NCBI GenBank assembly: GCA_023443455.1
Contig: JAEZUE010000055.1
Coordinates: 1 to 21,194 of the forward strand
Direction of reading: 5' to 3'
From: Verrucomicrobiota bacterium
GTDB lineage: Bacteria; Verrucomicrobiota; Verrucomicrobiia; Opitutales; Opitutaceae
DNA length: 21,194 nt
Part shown: positions 20,693-21,194 of the stretch, in pieces
Layout: every line of letters begins with the position of its first letter
Numbering within the stretch: position 1 is the first letter of the stretch
Notes under the pieces: model-generated
Seen by the model: the letters and a program-made list of their open reading frames with translations, nothing else
What the model was told of the DNA's origin: nothing
Database searches by the model: none
Position numbers and translations under genes: made by a program

Positions 20693-21194
20693 TCACCCAA
20701 ACGGTTGCTTGCGCAGTCCGCGCAACGCGACCAGCCCGCCCCAGTCGGTGACCGGAGCCAACGCCCGCGGCGCGGTGCGCTCCCGGATGCCATGCCGCCT
20801 GCGGTATGCGGCGAGATGGGTTTCCACAAACACCCGGGAGCCCAGCACGGCCGCATCGGTAAAGTAGCGTACCCGGCAACGGAGCACATCGGCCATCGGC
20901 AATTGCCCCTTCTGGCGTAGTACCTCATCGAACTTGACCGGATCGATGGTCGCACCTGTTCGCCGTGGCGCCGCGCCGGTGCCGAAAATCCCCGTGCGGT
21001 GCGCCGCGTGCGCCTTGCGCCAATCGCCGCCGTGCAAGCGCCCAAGTCCGGCGCGGGCCTTTTTGTTTCCGCCCACCGCCTCGCCGTAGCCACAGAAGCG
21101 GTAGTCCTTCGGGTCCTCCACCAAGCCCGCCCGCACCGGGTTCAGATCGATGTAGTAGGCGACGGTCTGCAGCGCGTGGCCAGTCGGCTCGATC
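20693..21194 (-). CDS. Y1 (REP-associated, RAYT-like) transposase, 3' part
   Basis: 166 residues are visible; the 5' part, including the HUH metal-binding motif, lies beyond the right edge. The frame runs open from the edge and reads AYYIDLNPVRAGLVEDPKDY, then RFCGYGEAVGG: the conserved end of the Y1_Tnp catalytic domain (YI-x-x-NP-x-RAGLV-x-x-P-x-DY). It is followed by a C-terminal extension with DVLRCRVRYFTDAAVLGSRV and a WGGLVALRGLRKQ end. Extensions of this kind are seen in large RAYT-type transposases, often annotated simply as transposase. RAYTs nick REP hairpins as single-stranded DNA. A GTG at 21136 lies inside the conserved motif and is not the start. I cannot tell whether the missing part is intact. 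Confidence 0.75.
   Translation of the reverse strand, partial: IEPTGHALQTVAYYIDLNPVRAGLVEDPKDYRFCGYGEAVGGNKKARAGLGRLHGGDWRKAHAAHRTGIFGTGAAPRRTGATIDPVKFDEVLRQKGQLPMADVLRCRVRYFTDAAVLGSRVFVETHLAAYRRRHGIRERTAPRALAPVTDWGGLVALRGLRKQPFG

Noticed and set aside
20608..21093. 161-residue minus-strand frame overlapping the transposase
   Set aside because: Off-frame with the Y1 transposase motif; the frame ending at 20693 carries the conserved NPVRAGL sequence and runs open to the window edge.

Overview
The window is about 70% GC. It most likely comes from an Opitutaceae-like verrucomicrobium (Verrucomicrobiota). I infer this from the style of the genes: a TonB-dependent receptor with an LTPFEV-type TonB box, an NHL/Ig surface protein ending in Gly-rich stretch, hydrophobic helix and Arg, compact secretin-pilus genes, a COX24-type mini ribosomal protein, few Shine-Dalgarno sites, and many small dispersed repeats. 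No taxon was confirmed by search.

Layout. Positions 1-560 are repeat-rich and gene-free, ending in a terminator for the leftward operon. Positions 560-4807 (minus) hold a tight five-gene envelope operon, pilM-pilN-pilO-pilP-like-secretin, for a type IV pilus or related machine. Positions 4808-5615 are non-coding with heptamer-periodic repeats and a terminator. Positions 5616-5711 (minus) encode a 31-residue bS22/mS38-like (COX24 domain) ribosomal protein. Positions 5953-12389 (minus) hold addB then addA, the two subunits of a recombination helicase-nuclease, coupled by an ATGA overlap. On the plus strand, 12579-14930 encodes a secreted NHL-repeat/Ig protein. Positions 15163-20040 form a FecI-FecR-FecA-type cell-surface signalling operon: ECF sigma factor, anti-sigma factor, and TonB receptor with STN domain. 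Positions 20041-20692 are again repeat-rich and gene-free. Positions 20693-21194 (minus) hold the 3' part of a Y1 transposase resembling REP-associated tyrosine transposases (RAYTs), cut by the window edge.

What stands out is the repeat landscape. (i) REP-like palindromes with core GCTGCTCGCCAGAGCAGC occur between genes, twice inside addB, and next to the transposase. One copy there carries a compensatory stem change. (ii) A head-to-head REP pair (BIME-like) sits in frame in addB. (iii) A diverged REP copy forms the addB/addA junction, encoding the AddB C-terminus and carrying the addA ribosome-binding site. (iv) Arrays of 7-nt units (TTCCGGT, TTCCAAC and CTCGTCA types) lie in several intergenic stretches, and a 14-unit array in frame in addA encodes a 7-residue peptide repeat. 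Because 7 is prime to 3, 21 nt encodes exactly 7 residues, so such arrays can be tolerated in frame. A RAYT beside REP copies suggests a mobilisation route for the palindromes; the origin of the heptamer arrays is unexplained.
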